In this document: piece after piece, positions 15,143-21,402 of the stretch
Layout of the letters: each line of letters opens with the position of its first letter
Position numbering within the stretch: position 1 is the first letter of the stretch
Translations under genes and position numbers: made by a program
The notes under the pieces: generated by a model
The model's database searches: none
Told to the model about the DNA's origin: nothing
What the model saw: only the letters and a program-made list of their open reading frames with translations
NCBI GenBank assembly: GCA_024697705.1
Contig: JAILFF010000016.1
Location: 1-21,402, forward strand
Direction of reading: 5' to 3'
DNA: 21,402 nt
Origin: Ruminococcus sp.
Lineage (GTDB): Bacteria; Bacillota; Clostridia; Oscillospirales; Ruminococcaceae

Positions 15143-16090
15143 ATGGATTTTTTCGATATTGACAATACCTTTAAGCTGACGGTCTCGCCGTCGCCGCAGA
15201 TAAAAAGCCCCGTCACCACGCAGAGGATCATGCTCCATGTGCTGATCGCCCTCTGCCCCGCGCTGGGCTTTGCGGTATGGGTGTTCGGACTGCGGGCGCT
15301 CGTGCTGACGCTCATCTGCGCGGTCTCGGCGGTCGGGTGGGAGCACCTCTGCTGCAAGCTTCGCGATCGCAGAAGCACGGTCGGAGATCTTTCGGCTGCT
15401 GTCACGGGCGTTATACTTGCGTTCAATCTGCCCGCGACCCTTCCGCTGTGGGAGGCGGTCATCGGCACGTTTGTAGCAATCGTTATAGTAAAGCAGATGT
15501 TCGGCGGTCTCGGGCAGAATTTTGCCAACCCCGCCATCGTCGGCAGGATAGTGCTTATGCTTTCGTTCACCGCCGACATGACCCGCTGGGTGCTGCCCTT
15601 CGAGCGCGGCGCGGACGCGGTCTCGGGAGCTACTCCGCTTGTCAGCCGCACCGCTTCGTATGCCGATCTTTTCTTCGGCAGAGTAGGCGGCTGTCTCGGC
15701 GAGGTCTCCGCGTTTGCTTTGCTTATAGGCTTTGTTTACCTGCTGATAATGCGCGTTATCACTCCGCACAACACGCTTGCTTTCGTGGGGACGGTGTTCG
15801 TTTTCGCGTTCCTCGCGGGCAAAGACCCCGTTTTCGAGATACTCGCGGGCGGAGTGATGCTTGGTGCCGTGTTCATGGCGACGGATTACGTTACCTCGCC
15901 GCAGACCGCTTGGGGAAAGATCATCTTCGGCATCGGCTGCGGAATCATAACTTGTGTGATACGTTTTTGCGCCAACTACGCGGAGGGCGTGAGCTTTTCC
16001 ATATTGATAATGAACATCTTAACGCCGTACATCGACCGCCTGACCGAGACAAAGCCCCTCGGCGGGAAGGCTAAGGAGGCGAAGTCATGA
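15143..16090 (+). CDS. rnfD: Rnf electron transport complex subunit D
   Basis: RnfD is a 315-residue polytopic membrane protein with a covalently bound FMN in the Rnf ion pump. It opens with the family-typical SPSPQIKSPVTTQRIMLHV, has LGQNFANPAIVGR in the middle, and contains the flavinylation motif DAVSGATPL with the FMN-accepting Thr at about residue 164. Many hydrophobic segments follow. Attachment needs an ApbE-type flavin transferase, which is not in this window. GGAG lies about nine bases before the ATG. The end overlaps rnfG by four bases (ATGA). Confidence 0.95.
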   Translation: MDFFDIDNTFKLTVSPSPQIKSPVTTQRIMLHVLIALCPALGFAVWVFGLRALVLTLICAVSAVGWEHLCCKLRDRRSTVGDLSAAVTGVILAFNLPATLPLWEAVIGTFVAIVIVKQMFGGLGQNFANPAIVGRIVLMLSFTADMTRWVLPFERGADAVSGATPLVSRTASYADLFFGRVGGCLGEVSAFALLIGFVYLLIMRVITPHNTLAFVGTVFVFAFLAGKDPVFEILAGGVMLGAVFMATDYVTSPQTAWGKIIFGIGCGIITCVIRFCANYAEGVSFSILIMNILTPYIDRLTETKPLGGKAKEAKS

Positions 16091-16671
16091 AGCAAAGCGT
16101 TAAAGAGCTTATCATGCCGCCGCTTGTGCTGACCGTGATCTGTGCGGTGGTCTGCGGGCTGCTCGTCACGGCGCACGACGCGACCTACGTTGACAATACG
16201 GGCGTTATAACCGAAAAGCTCCGCACGGGCTGCGAGGACATTTTCAGCGGCGGCGAGGACTGTGAGTACGAAATGCTCGTCACCGAGGAGGACGGCAAGC
16301 GGCTCCCCGTGACCTTCGGCGAGAAGGACGTTGACTCGATAATCGTTGACAAAGCGGCGGGAAACTGCCTTATCGAATACACGGGCGACGGCTACAAAAA
16401 GGACGGTCTGCATATTTTGGTCGGCTTCGGCAGCGACGGCGCGGTCAGCGGGATAAGCTTTATCTCGATAGGCGAAACGCCGGGTCTCGGAACAAAAGTT
16501 CAAGAGGACAGCTTCACGGGGCAGTTTATCGGCTACACGGCAGGTGCAAACATGGACGGCATCGACGGCGTTACGGCGGCTACTTATTCCTCGAAAGGCA
16601 TGAAAGCGGCGGTCGTCAGCTGCGCGGAAATTTACAGCGTTCACAGGGGGGAGATCTTCGGTGGAGAATAA
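16087..16671 (+). CDS. rnfG: Rnf electron transport complex subunit G
   Basis: RnfG carries a covalent FMN on an outer-face domain held by one N-terminal membrane helix (about residues 12-31). The 194-residue length is normal. The FMN motif is near the C-terminus: DGVTAATYSS, with the acceptor Thr at about residue 166. The usual family form is D-x-x-S/T-G-A-T, so this one has Ala in place of Gly. ETPGLGTKV, also conserved, lies upstream of it. The start overlaps rnfD by four bases and the end overlaps rnfE by eleven, so the genes are probably translated in a coupled way. Confidence 0.93.
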   Translation: MKQSVKELIMPPLVLTVICAVVCGLLVTAHDATYVDNTGVITEKLRTGCEDIFSGGEDCEYEMLVTEEDGKRLPVTFGEKDVDSIIVDKAAGNCLIEYTGDGYKKDGLHILVGFGSDGAVSGISFISIGETPGLGTKVQEDSFTGQFIGYTAGANMDGIDGVTAATYSSKGMKAAVVSCAEIYSVHRGEIFGGE

Positions 16672-17341
16672 AGGCTCGGTCCGGGGCGAATTTACCAAGG
16701 GGCTTATAAGTCAGAACCCGACGCTCGTGGGGCTGCTCGGAATGTGTCCGACCCTCGCGGTGACTACGCTCGCAAAAAACGGCATCGGCATGGGGCTTGC
16801 GACGACCTTTGTGCTTGTCTGCTCGAATATCGTTATCTCGTCGCTAAAAAAGGTCATTCCGAAGGCGGTTCGTCTGCCTTGCTTTATCGTAATAATCGCG
16901 GGCTTTGTCACGCTGATCGAGTTTCTTATGAAGGGCTATCTGCCCGAGCTTTACGACGCGCTCGGATTGTTTCTTTCGCTTATCACCGTCAACTGTATCA
17001 TACTCGGGCGGGCGGAGGCGTTTGCGAGCAAGAACGGCGTGTTCGCTTCGGCGCTTGACGGTCTGGGAATGGGTTTAGGCTTCACTTTGGCGCTGTTTCT
17101 CATGGGAAGTCTGCGCGAGATCATCGGTACGGGCTCGTGGTTCGGCATAAAGATACCCGTTCTGTGCGACCACCCGATGACGGTATTCATCATGCCCGCA
17201 GGCGGATTTTTCGTGCTCGGTATGCTGATAGCGCTCGTAAATATGTTCGCGGGCAGAAAGCCGCCTAAGGAGATAAGCTGCCACAGCTGCCCCTCCGCGG
17301 CGATCTGCAAAGGACAATGCAAGGGGGAAACGCAGGAATGA
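16661..17341 (+). CDS. rnfE: Rnf electron transport complex subunit E
   Basis: RnfE is a 226-residue integral membrane subunit, homologous to RnfA and inverted relative to it. Its conserved cysteines are visible: GMCPTLAVT (C29) and VNCIILGRAEAF (C112), which with the RnfA pair hold the in-membrane iron-sulfur centre of Rnf/Nqr complexes. The start is GTG 16661 with GGGGGAG at about 16646-16652. The C-terminus carries an extra cysteine-rich tail, CHSCPSAAICKGQC (C207, C210, C216, C220), beyond the core. The stop overlaps rnfA by four bases. Confidence 0.94.
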   Translation: MENKGSVRGEFTKGLISQNPTLVGLLGMCPTLAVTTLAKNGIGMGLATTFVLVCSNIVISSLKKVIPKAVRLPCFIVIIAGFVTLIEFLMKGYLPELYDALGLFLSLITVNCIILGRAEAFASKNGVFASALDGLGMGLGFTLALFLMGSLREIIGTGSWFGIKIPVLCDHPMTVFIMPAGGFFVLGMLIALVNMFAGRKPPKEISCHSCPSAAICKGQCKGETQE

Positions 17342-17910
17342 GCTACATACTTATACTTGTCGGGTGCGTGTTCGTCAACAACGTGGTGCTTTCGCAGTTC
17401 ATGGGTATCTGCGCGTTCCTGGGCGTTTCAAAGCAGATTAAGTCGTCGGTCGGCATGGGTGCTGCGGTAATATTTGTCATGACCTGCGCGGCGGCGATAA
17501 CCTATCCCGTTTATCTGCTGTTGGAAAAGTTTAACATAACCTACCTGCGCACGGTGGCGTTCATACTGATAATCGCGATGTTCGTGCAGTTTGTCGAGAT
17601 CGTCATGAAAAAGGTAATGCCGCCGCTTCACAAAGCGCTCGGCGTTTATCTGCCGCTCATCACGACGAACTGCGCGGTCTTGGGCGTGACGATAGCGAAT
17701 ATCGACAAGGAGTACAGCTTTTCGCAGTCGATAGTGAATGCGCTCGGTACGGGGCTGGCGTTCACGCTGGCGCTTCTGATGTTCAGCGGCGTTCGCAGCA
17801 CGATGGAACACAGCGACATTCCCGCGCCGTTCAAGGGCGTTCCCGCGACACTCACGGCGGCGGCTATCGTTTCGCTCAGCTTTATGGGCTTCACGGGAAT
17901 GATCGACTGA
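17338..17910 (+). CDS. rnfA: Rnf electron transport complex subunit A
   Basis: RnfA is a 190-residue protein with six predicted membrane helices, the partner of RnfE. VNNVVLSQFMGICAFLGVS (C25) and ITTNCAVLG (C112) give the two conserved cysteines, symmetrical with those of RnfE. An upstream in-frame ATG at 17317 lies inside rnfE; ATG 17338 forms the usual ATGA overlap and has a G-rich ribosome site at about 17323-17327. The next gene starts 15 bases after the stop. Confidence 0.95.
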   Translation: MSYILILVGCVFVNNVVLSQFMGICAFLGVSKQIKSSVGMGAAVIFVMTCAAAITYPVYLLLEKFNITYLRTVAFILIIAMFVQFVEIVMKKVMPPLHKALGVYLPLITTNCAVLGVTIANIDKEYSFSQSIVNALGTGLAFTLALLMFSGVRSTMEHSDIPAPFKGVPATLTAAAIVSLSFMGFTGMID

Positions 17911-17925
17911 AAACGGCGGAATAAT

Positions 17926-18249
17926 ATGACAAAAAGCAAGAAGATCATTATATTTTTATCAATAATTATCGTTGTCGCGGCGGCTTTGTTTATCAGGAAC
18001 AAGATGCTGTGCAGGGCAGTCTACCGCGGCGCACGGCTCGAATTTGACGGAATGAGCTACATTGAGACAGACTTCAAGGAGATCGAGCCGTACAAGGAAA
18101 CGTGGAACGTCGTCTGCAAGACCGACGACGGCGTGTGGACGATCTGCGAGATCGACAAATTCCCCGACAGAGAATACGTCGTGGCGCGGACAGCCTGGGA
18201 AGCAAGGGTGTTAAAGCGCGAAAGCAATATCGAGGCGGTGAACAAATGA
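17926..18249 (+). CDS. Small single-pass membrane protein of unknown function inside the rnf operon
   Basis: The 107-residue protein has basic residues 3-6, one membrane helix at about 7-23 and a soluble domain of about 80 residues, probably outside the cytoplasm (DGMSYIETDFKEIEP, WNVVCKTDDGVWTICEID). Cysteines are at 29, 64 and 74. I do not recognise the family, and it does not look like the NusG-domain-II protein sometimes linked to Rnf. GGCGGA lies about six bases before the ATG, and the stop overlaps rnfB by four bases, so it is co-transcribed and probably co-translated with Rnf. It may be an assembly or accessory factor, by position only. Confidence 0.8.
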   Translation: MTKSKKIIIFLSIIIVVAAALFIRNKMLCRAVYRGARLEFDGMSYIETDFKEIEPYKETWNVVCKTDDGVWTICEIDKFPDREYVVARTAWEARVLKRESNIEAVNK

Positions 18250-19037
18250 GTACAGTCATACCTATCATAATATTCGCGGCGCTCGGAATTTTGGCGGGCG
18301 TGTTGCTGACGGCGGCGGCTAAGGTCTTCGCGGTCGAGGTAGATGAGCGCGTGGATAAGATAAGCGAGGCACTTCCGCAGGCGAACTGCGGCGGCTGCGG
18401 CTATTCGGGCTGCGCCGATTACGCCGACGCTATCGTCAACCGCGGCGCGGAGTGCAATCTCTGCAAGCCGGGCGGGGAGAAGTCGGCGAAGGCTATCTCG
18501 GCGATAATGGGCGTGGAGGTCACGGTGGGTGAGCCGCTTGTGGCGTTCGTGCGATGCGCGGGCGACTGCTACGTTACTCCGCACAAGTACCGATTCGACG
18601 GCGAACAAAGCTGCGCCGCCTGCAACCGCTTTTACAACGGCTCGAAGCTCTGCACCTGCGGCTGTCTGGGCTACGGCGACTGCGTTCATGTCTGTCCGCA
18701 GCACGCAATTTCGATAATCGACCGAATCGCGAGGGTAGACAAGGCAAAATGCATCGGCTGCGGACTTTGCGCCGCCGCCTGTCCGAACGGACTTATCGCG
18801 ATAAGGCGCATCAGTCAGCGCACGGATATTTTCTGCTCGTCGAGTGAGCTGGCGAAGATCACGCACGAGAAATGTCCCGAGGGCTGCATCGGCTGCCGTC
18901 TTTGCGAGAAGGTCTGCGAGACGGGCGCTATCACCGTTCACGATAATCATGCGGCTATCGACTACGAAAAGTGTACCGACTGCGGCAAGTGCGCGGAGGT
19001 CTGCAAAGTCCACGCCGTAAAGCGTATCGAGTTCTGA
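18246..19037 (+). CDS. rnfB: Rnf electron transport complex subunit B (polyferredoxin)
   Basis: RnfB is the ferredoxin-facing subunit. The 263 residues include an N-terminal membrane helix (about 4-26), a 4Fe-4S domain CGGCGYSGC (from C48) completed by CNLC, a Cys-rich stretch (CAGDC, CAAC, CTCGC, CVHVCP), and two to three ferredoxin-type motifs: CIGCGLCAAACP, CIGCRLCEKVC and CTDCGKCAEVC. This matches clostridial RnfB. ATG 18246 forms an ATGA overlap with the previous gene; the open frame extends upstream to 18102 only inside that gene. It ends the operon. I see no clear terminator before the promoter at 19067. Confidence 0.95.
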   Translation: MSTVIPIIIFAALGILAGVLLTAAAKVFAVEVDERVDKISEALPQANCGGCGYSGCADYADAIVNRGAECNLCKPGGEKSAKAISAIMGVEVTVGEPLVAFVRCAGDCYVTPHKYRFDGEQSCAACNRFYNGSKLCTCGCLGYGDCVHVCPQHAISIIDRIARVDKAKCIGCGLCAAACPNGLIAIRRISQRTDIFCSSSELAKITHEKCPEGCIGCRLCEKVCETGAITVHDNHAAIDYEKCTDCGKCAEVCKVHAVKRIEF

Positions 19038-19066
19038 GCGCGGAAAATTTCGCTGACGTGTTTTCG

Positions 19067-19095
19067 TTGACAGCCGCCGCGAGATGTGATATAAT
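19067..19095 (+). promoter_or_regulatory. Consensus sigma-A promoter
   Basis: TTGACA at 19067-19072, a 17-base spacer and TATAAT at 19090-19095 match the consensus perfectly. The predicted transcription start is about 19102, within a few bases of the inverted-repeat element at 19104. The transcript would then carry the whole element as its 5' leader before the gene at 19418. Confidence 0.85.
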
Positions 19096-19103
19096 AACTG
19101 TAA

Positions 19104-19355
19104 AAGTTAATAGTGAAGAGTGATTGCACGAACAAGTTCGTGCCGTGAATAGTTAAGGTGCGCCTGTGGAGCGATTATGCGGACGCTGCACGCCGCACTA
19201 ATATTTCTCAAATGAGCAGACAACTGACGAGCGAAGCGAGTCAATGCGCGGCTGCATTAACGGCACAAACTCAGTTTGTGCATTCATGCCATCGCCGCGC
19301 AACATCGCCGAAGGCGATACATTAATTATTAACTATTCACTCTTCGCTATTAACT
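19104..19355. mobile_element. MITE-like 252-bp inverted-repeat element without genes
   Basis: The ends AGTTAATAGTGAAGAGTGA (19104-19122) and TCACTCTTCGCTATTAACT (19337-19355) are inverted repeats of 19 bases with one mismatch. A further inner pair is GTGAATAGTTAA (19145-19156) and TTAACTATTCAC (19329-19340). Inside are perfect palindromes GCACGAACAAGTTCGTGC (19126-19143) and GCACAAACTCAGTTTGTGC (19263-19281) and a small hairpin TCGCCGAAGGCGA. There is no open reading frame. This is the build of a non-autonomous transposable or palindromic repeat, but no clear target-site duplication is visible and the family is not known to me. Confidence 0.6.
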
Positions 19356-19417
19356 ATATACAAATGCTCGTTTACAGATAATAACTTTCAAGACCATCGA
19401 CCGAAAGGACTGAAAAT

Positions 19418-19747
19418 ATGTATCATGGGTATATAGACGTGCCGACGTTCGCTTATTTCGATTTCGGCAACACCTGGACGGGCAGCCTGCTCTCCGAGTT
19501 CAATTACCGCATCGTGCCGAAAAAGCCGCCGAAGCCCAAAAAGGGCGAGGAGCCGCCCGCGAATCCCGAGCCTGCCTGCCTTGAAGTGACGGTCTGGTAC
19601 GGCAAGGACTGCCTTGCGGTTTCCGAGCCGCAGGAGGTCTTCAAGGAGGACTATTCCGCCGAGGGCTACGAAAAGGTGATAGCGGCGCTTAACGAGCGTA
19701 TCGAGAAGTACCGCAGCGAGGTCGCCTACGGAGGCGCGGCGCTGTGA
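19418..19747 (+). CDS. Small soluble protein of unknown function
   Basis: The 109-residue protein has no membrane segment or signal peptide. It has an aromatic N-terminal part (MYHGYIDVPTFAYFDFGNTW), a Pro/Lys-rich middle at about 34-52 (KKPPKPKKGEEPP), a beta-like stretch (CLEVTVWYGKDCLAV) and a probably helical C-terminus. I do not recognise the family. AAAGGA lies about nine bases before the ATG. The stop overlaps the next gene by four bases, so the two are probably translated together. It is the first gene after the promoter at 19067 and the MITE-like element. Confidence 0.75.
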   Translation: MYHGYIDVPTFAYFDFGNTWTGSLLSEFNYRIVPKKPPKPKKGEEPPANPEPACLEVTVWYGKDCLAVSEPQEVFKEDYSAEGYEKVIAALNERIEKYRSEVAYGGAAL

Positions 19748-20334
19748 GCGAAATAGAGCAGGTGACGGACTATTCCGCCGAGGAACGCTACAACCGCGGC
19801 AGGGCGCTGCTGACGGCGCTGCTGAAATGGCTGGAGTGCGAGTTTTTCGGGATATTCATTTTTCTCTCGGTGCTGGCGCTGAGGGTCGTGCTGAAGACCG
19901 CCGCCGATATCATCTTCGGGCTGATGGGGCTTGCGACCTATATACTCGTCATGGCGGATTTCGGCTTCAAAGAGGGCAAAAAGGCGCAGGTAAAGAATTC
20001 CGTGCGCGGTGATAATGTCGGGCGCGGATTCGGCATTCTGCCGGGGCTCGTCTCGGTGCTGCCCTCGCTTGTTACACTGGGTGTGCTGTGGCTTTCGTAT
20101 TCGGGCGAAATCGGCTCGTTCCTGCCGCTGTTCAAGCTGCTGAATTCGGGGCTGTGGGGGCTTATCAATCTGTTCGCACCCGATATGGACATCACGCACC
20201 TTTCGCCCGCGCTGTTTGCGGTATTTCCCGCGATACAGCTGATACTTGTGATCGTTACGGCGGCGGCTTTCGGCATCGGTCACGATAACGACGATCTGCA
20301 AACGCGGATAATGTATAAAAGAAAAGAGCGATAA
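19744..20334 (+). CDS. Polytopic membrane protein of unknown function
   Basis: The 196-residue protein starts at GTG 19744, overlapping the previous stop by four bases. After a cytoplasmic N-terminus of about 30 residues come four hydrophobic segments, near 34-51, 55-76, 98-120 and 154-178, then a charged tail ending MYKRKER. No catalytic motif is visible and I do not recognise the family. Its N-terminus (TDYSAEERY) resembles the C-terminus of the protein upstream (EDYSAEGYE), and the DNA there shares a 17-base direct repeat. Linkage suggests that the two proteins act together. Confidence 0.78.
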   Translation: MSEIEQVTDYSAEERYNRGRALLTALLKWLECEFFGIFIFLSVLALRVVLKTAADIIFGLMGLATYILVMADFGFKEGKKAQVKNSVRGDNVGRGFGILPGLVSVLPSLVTLGVLWLSYSGEIGSFLPLFKLLNSGLWGLINLFAPDMDITHLSPALFAVFPAIQLILVIVTAAAFGIGHDNDDLQTRIMYKRKER

Positions 20335-20340
20335 TCAAAA

Positions 20341-21153
20341 ATGAAACGATTGATCGGCGTTCTTGTCGGGGCGGCTGTTTGCGCGGCTTGCTGCGCGGGA
20401 CTGTTTACGGGCTGCGGTGACGGCGGAACGCCTTCCCCCGAGCAGAGCGGCATCTCGCTGAATAAAAAAACACTCGCCGCCGAGCTCAGCGACAGGCTTG
20501 ACACGGAGGATTACGAGCTGAGATTCACGATCTGTGACAGAAGTTCCACCGAAACCGTCTGCCGCATAGTCCGCAGCGGAAAAGACGGGCTGGTCGCTAT
20601 GGACAGCGCGGAGATTTACAGCGAGTTTTATACCGTCGGCGGAAAAAAATATATGCTTTTGCCGGTTATCAAATGCTACAAAAAGATCGGCGAGGAAAGC
20701 TCGTTCGGAAATGCTTTCATCAAGCTCGGCGAGAACGATATGCTTTACAATATCGAGGAGACCGAAAACGAGATCACGGAGATCTACAAGCCCTCCGAGT
20801 CGAGTCTTCGCGAGACGTATTTTTTTACTTTCGATAAGTCAACGGGCGCGATAAAGAAGGCGGTGACCGAGGATAACGGTGTGCTTTCGGTCATCACGCG
20901 GATAGAGAGCCTCGACTGGCGCACGGAAACGGTAGCGCTTCCCGATCTTGATGACTGGTTTGATTTTTCGGACGACGTTCTCGTTTCGGACGTCACGGCG
21001 CTGAAGGTGTCTTATTATACACGCGGCATCACTCCCGAAATGGTCGAGAAGGCGGGCTATACCTACGAGCAGATATCAAAGTTCGACCCCGATAAGATCG
21101 AGGAAGTATCAAGGGAACTGCTCGAAAAGAACTCCCAAACCGAAAGCGAATAA
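20341..21153 (+). CDS. Putative lipoprotein of unknown function
   Basis: The 270-residue protein begins with a lipoprotein signal: MKRLIG, a hydrophobic Ala/Val/Cys-rich segment, and a lipobox LFTGC with lipidated Cys at residue 25, then a Gly/Pro/Ser-rich spacer. The mature part alternates short beta-like stretches (YELRFTICD, VCRIVRSGKDGLVAMD, YTVGGKKYMLLP, FFTFDKSTGAIKKAV). This pattern recalls LolA/LppX-type lipoproteins that hold hydrophobic molecules, but that is a weak suggestion. The end is acidic and helical. The ribosome site is weak. The ATG follows the previous stop by six bases, and a terminator follows. Confidence 0.8.
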   Translation: MKRLIGVLVGAAVCAACCAGLFTGCGDGGTPSPEQSGISLNKKTLAAELSDRLDTEDYELRFTICDRSSTETVCRIVRSGKDGLVAMDSAEIYSEFYTVGGKKYMLLPVIKCYKKIGEESSFGNAFIKLGENDMLYNIEETENEITEIYKPSESSLRETYFFTFDKSTGAIKKAVTEDNGVLSVITRIESLDWRTETVALPDLDDWFDFSDDVLVSDVTALKVSYYTRGITPEMVEKAGYTYEQISKFDPDKIEEVSRELLEKNSQTESE

Positions 21154-21159
21154 ATAGTT

Positions 21160-21191
21160 AAGCTGTACAGGAATTATCCGTGCAGCTTTTT
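21160..21191 (+). terminator. Terminator after the lipoprotein gene
   Basis: AAGCTGTAC (21160-21168) pairs with GTGCAGCTT (21180-21188) with one wobble, followed by a short T-run. It lies seven bases after the stop at 21153. Confidence 0.82.
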
Positions 21192-21212
21192 CATTGGGAG
21201 ATTTTATTATTC

Positions 21213-21244
21213 AAAAAAAGGAGAGAGCCGGACGACTCTCTCCT
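21213..21244 (-). terminator. Terminator of the minus-strand gene at the window end
   Basis: Perfect arms AGGAGAGAG (21219-21227) and CTCTCTCCT (21236-21244) with an 8-base loop. On the minus strand they are followed by seven T (A-run at 21213-21219 on plus). It lies 27 bases after the stop of the partial gene at 21272. Confidence 0.88.
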
Positions 21245-21271
21245 ATAAATGGTAAGTGTAAGTATGTTCGA

Positions 21272-21402
21272 TCAGTTAAGGAAGCTTTCGTAGCCCTTGT
21301 TTTCCTCGCGCAGACTTTCGATCTCGGCTTTAACGCTGTCAACATCGGAGGAGATCTTTTCCTTGATGTGGTTTACTTCGCGCTGCTTGGTGAGGAAGTC
21401 CT
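21272..21402 (-). CDS. C-terminal end of a coiled-coil protein (partial, 5' end outside window)
   Basis: On the minus strand the frame is open from the window edge (first full codon at 21400) to TGA at 21274-21272, giving 42 residues. They are highly charged and helix-like (REVNHIKEKISSDVDSVKAE, then ESLREENKGYESFLN), with hydrophobic residues spaced as in a coiled coil. A perfect minus-strand terminator directly after the stop supports a real gene. Too little is visible to name the family. Confidence 0.7.
   Translation of the reverse strand, partial: DFLTKQREVNHIKEKISSDVDSVKAEIESLREENKGYESFLN

Overview
The window looks like the chromosome of a Gram-positive, anaerobic, fibre-degrading gut or rumen Clostridia, most like Ruminococcus or another Oscillospiraceae. 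The evidence is AGGAGG-type ribosome sites, consensus sigma-A promoters, an NPxTG sortase substrate, a membrane-tethered GH5 cellulase with a CBM2-like module, an Rnf ion-pumping operon and a KtrAB potassium system. Genus is inferred from gene content only. No rRNA, tRNA, CRISPR array, transposase or phage gene was found. Layout: (1) 1-5405 is the 3' part of a giant surface adhesin: 12 CnaB/SpaA-like domains in the window, a Gly/Ser/Asp stalk and an NPATG cell-wall sorting signal, ending at a strong terminator. (2) 5523-7280 is an ECF-type promoter and a membrane-anchored exported protein of unknown function, laid out like an anti-sigma or sensor protein. (3) 7386-9434, minus strand, is ktrB-ktrA behind a perfect sigma-A promoter. 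(4) 9519-10087 has no gene but is packed with same-strand copies of a GTTGAA-core motif, the strongest unexplained signal here. (5) 10088-13668 is one transcription unit from another perfect promoter: a YkgJ-type Cys-cluster protein, a GH5 cellulase overlapping it by 8 bases, and a DegV/FakB-like lipid-binding protein, closed by a terminator. (6) 13769-19037 is an rnfC-D-G-E-A-(orf)-B operon, tightly overlapped, with a small unknown membrane protein between rnfA and rnfB. (7) 19067-21191 is a promoter, a 252-bp MITE-like inverted-repeat element starting almost exactly at the predicted transcription start, then three co-oriented genes of unknown function: a small soluble protein, a membrane protein and a lipoprotein. 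(8) 21213-21402, minus strand, is the terminator and C-terminal end of a coiled-coil protein running off the window. How the parts fit together: the cellulase and giant adhesin suggest attachment to and attack on plant fibre outside the cell. Rnf would couple ferredoxin and NAD+ redox to an ion gradient, and Ktr would use membrane energy for potassium uptake. These links are inference from family knowledge. Most uncertain are the start of the gene at 5625/5787, the role of the repeat-rich gap at 9.6-10.0 kb, and the functions of the five unknown proteins.
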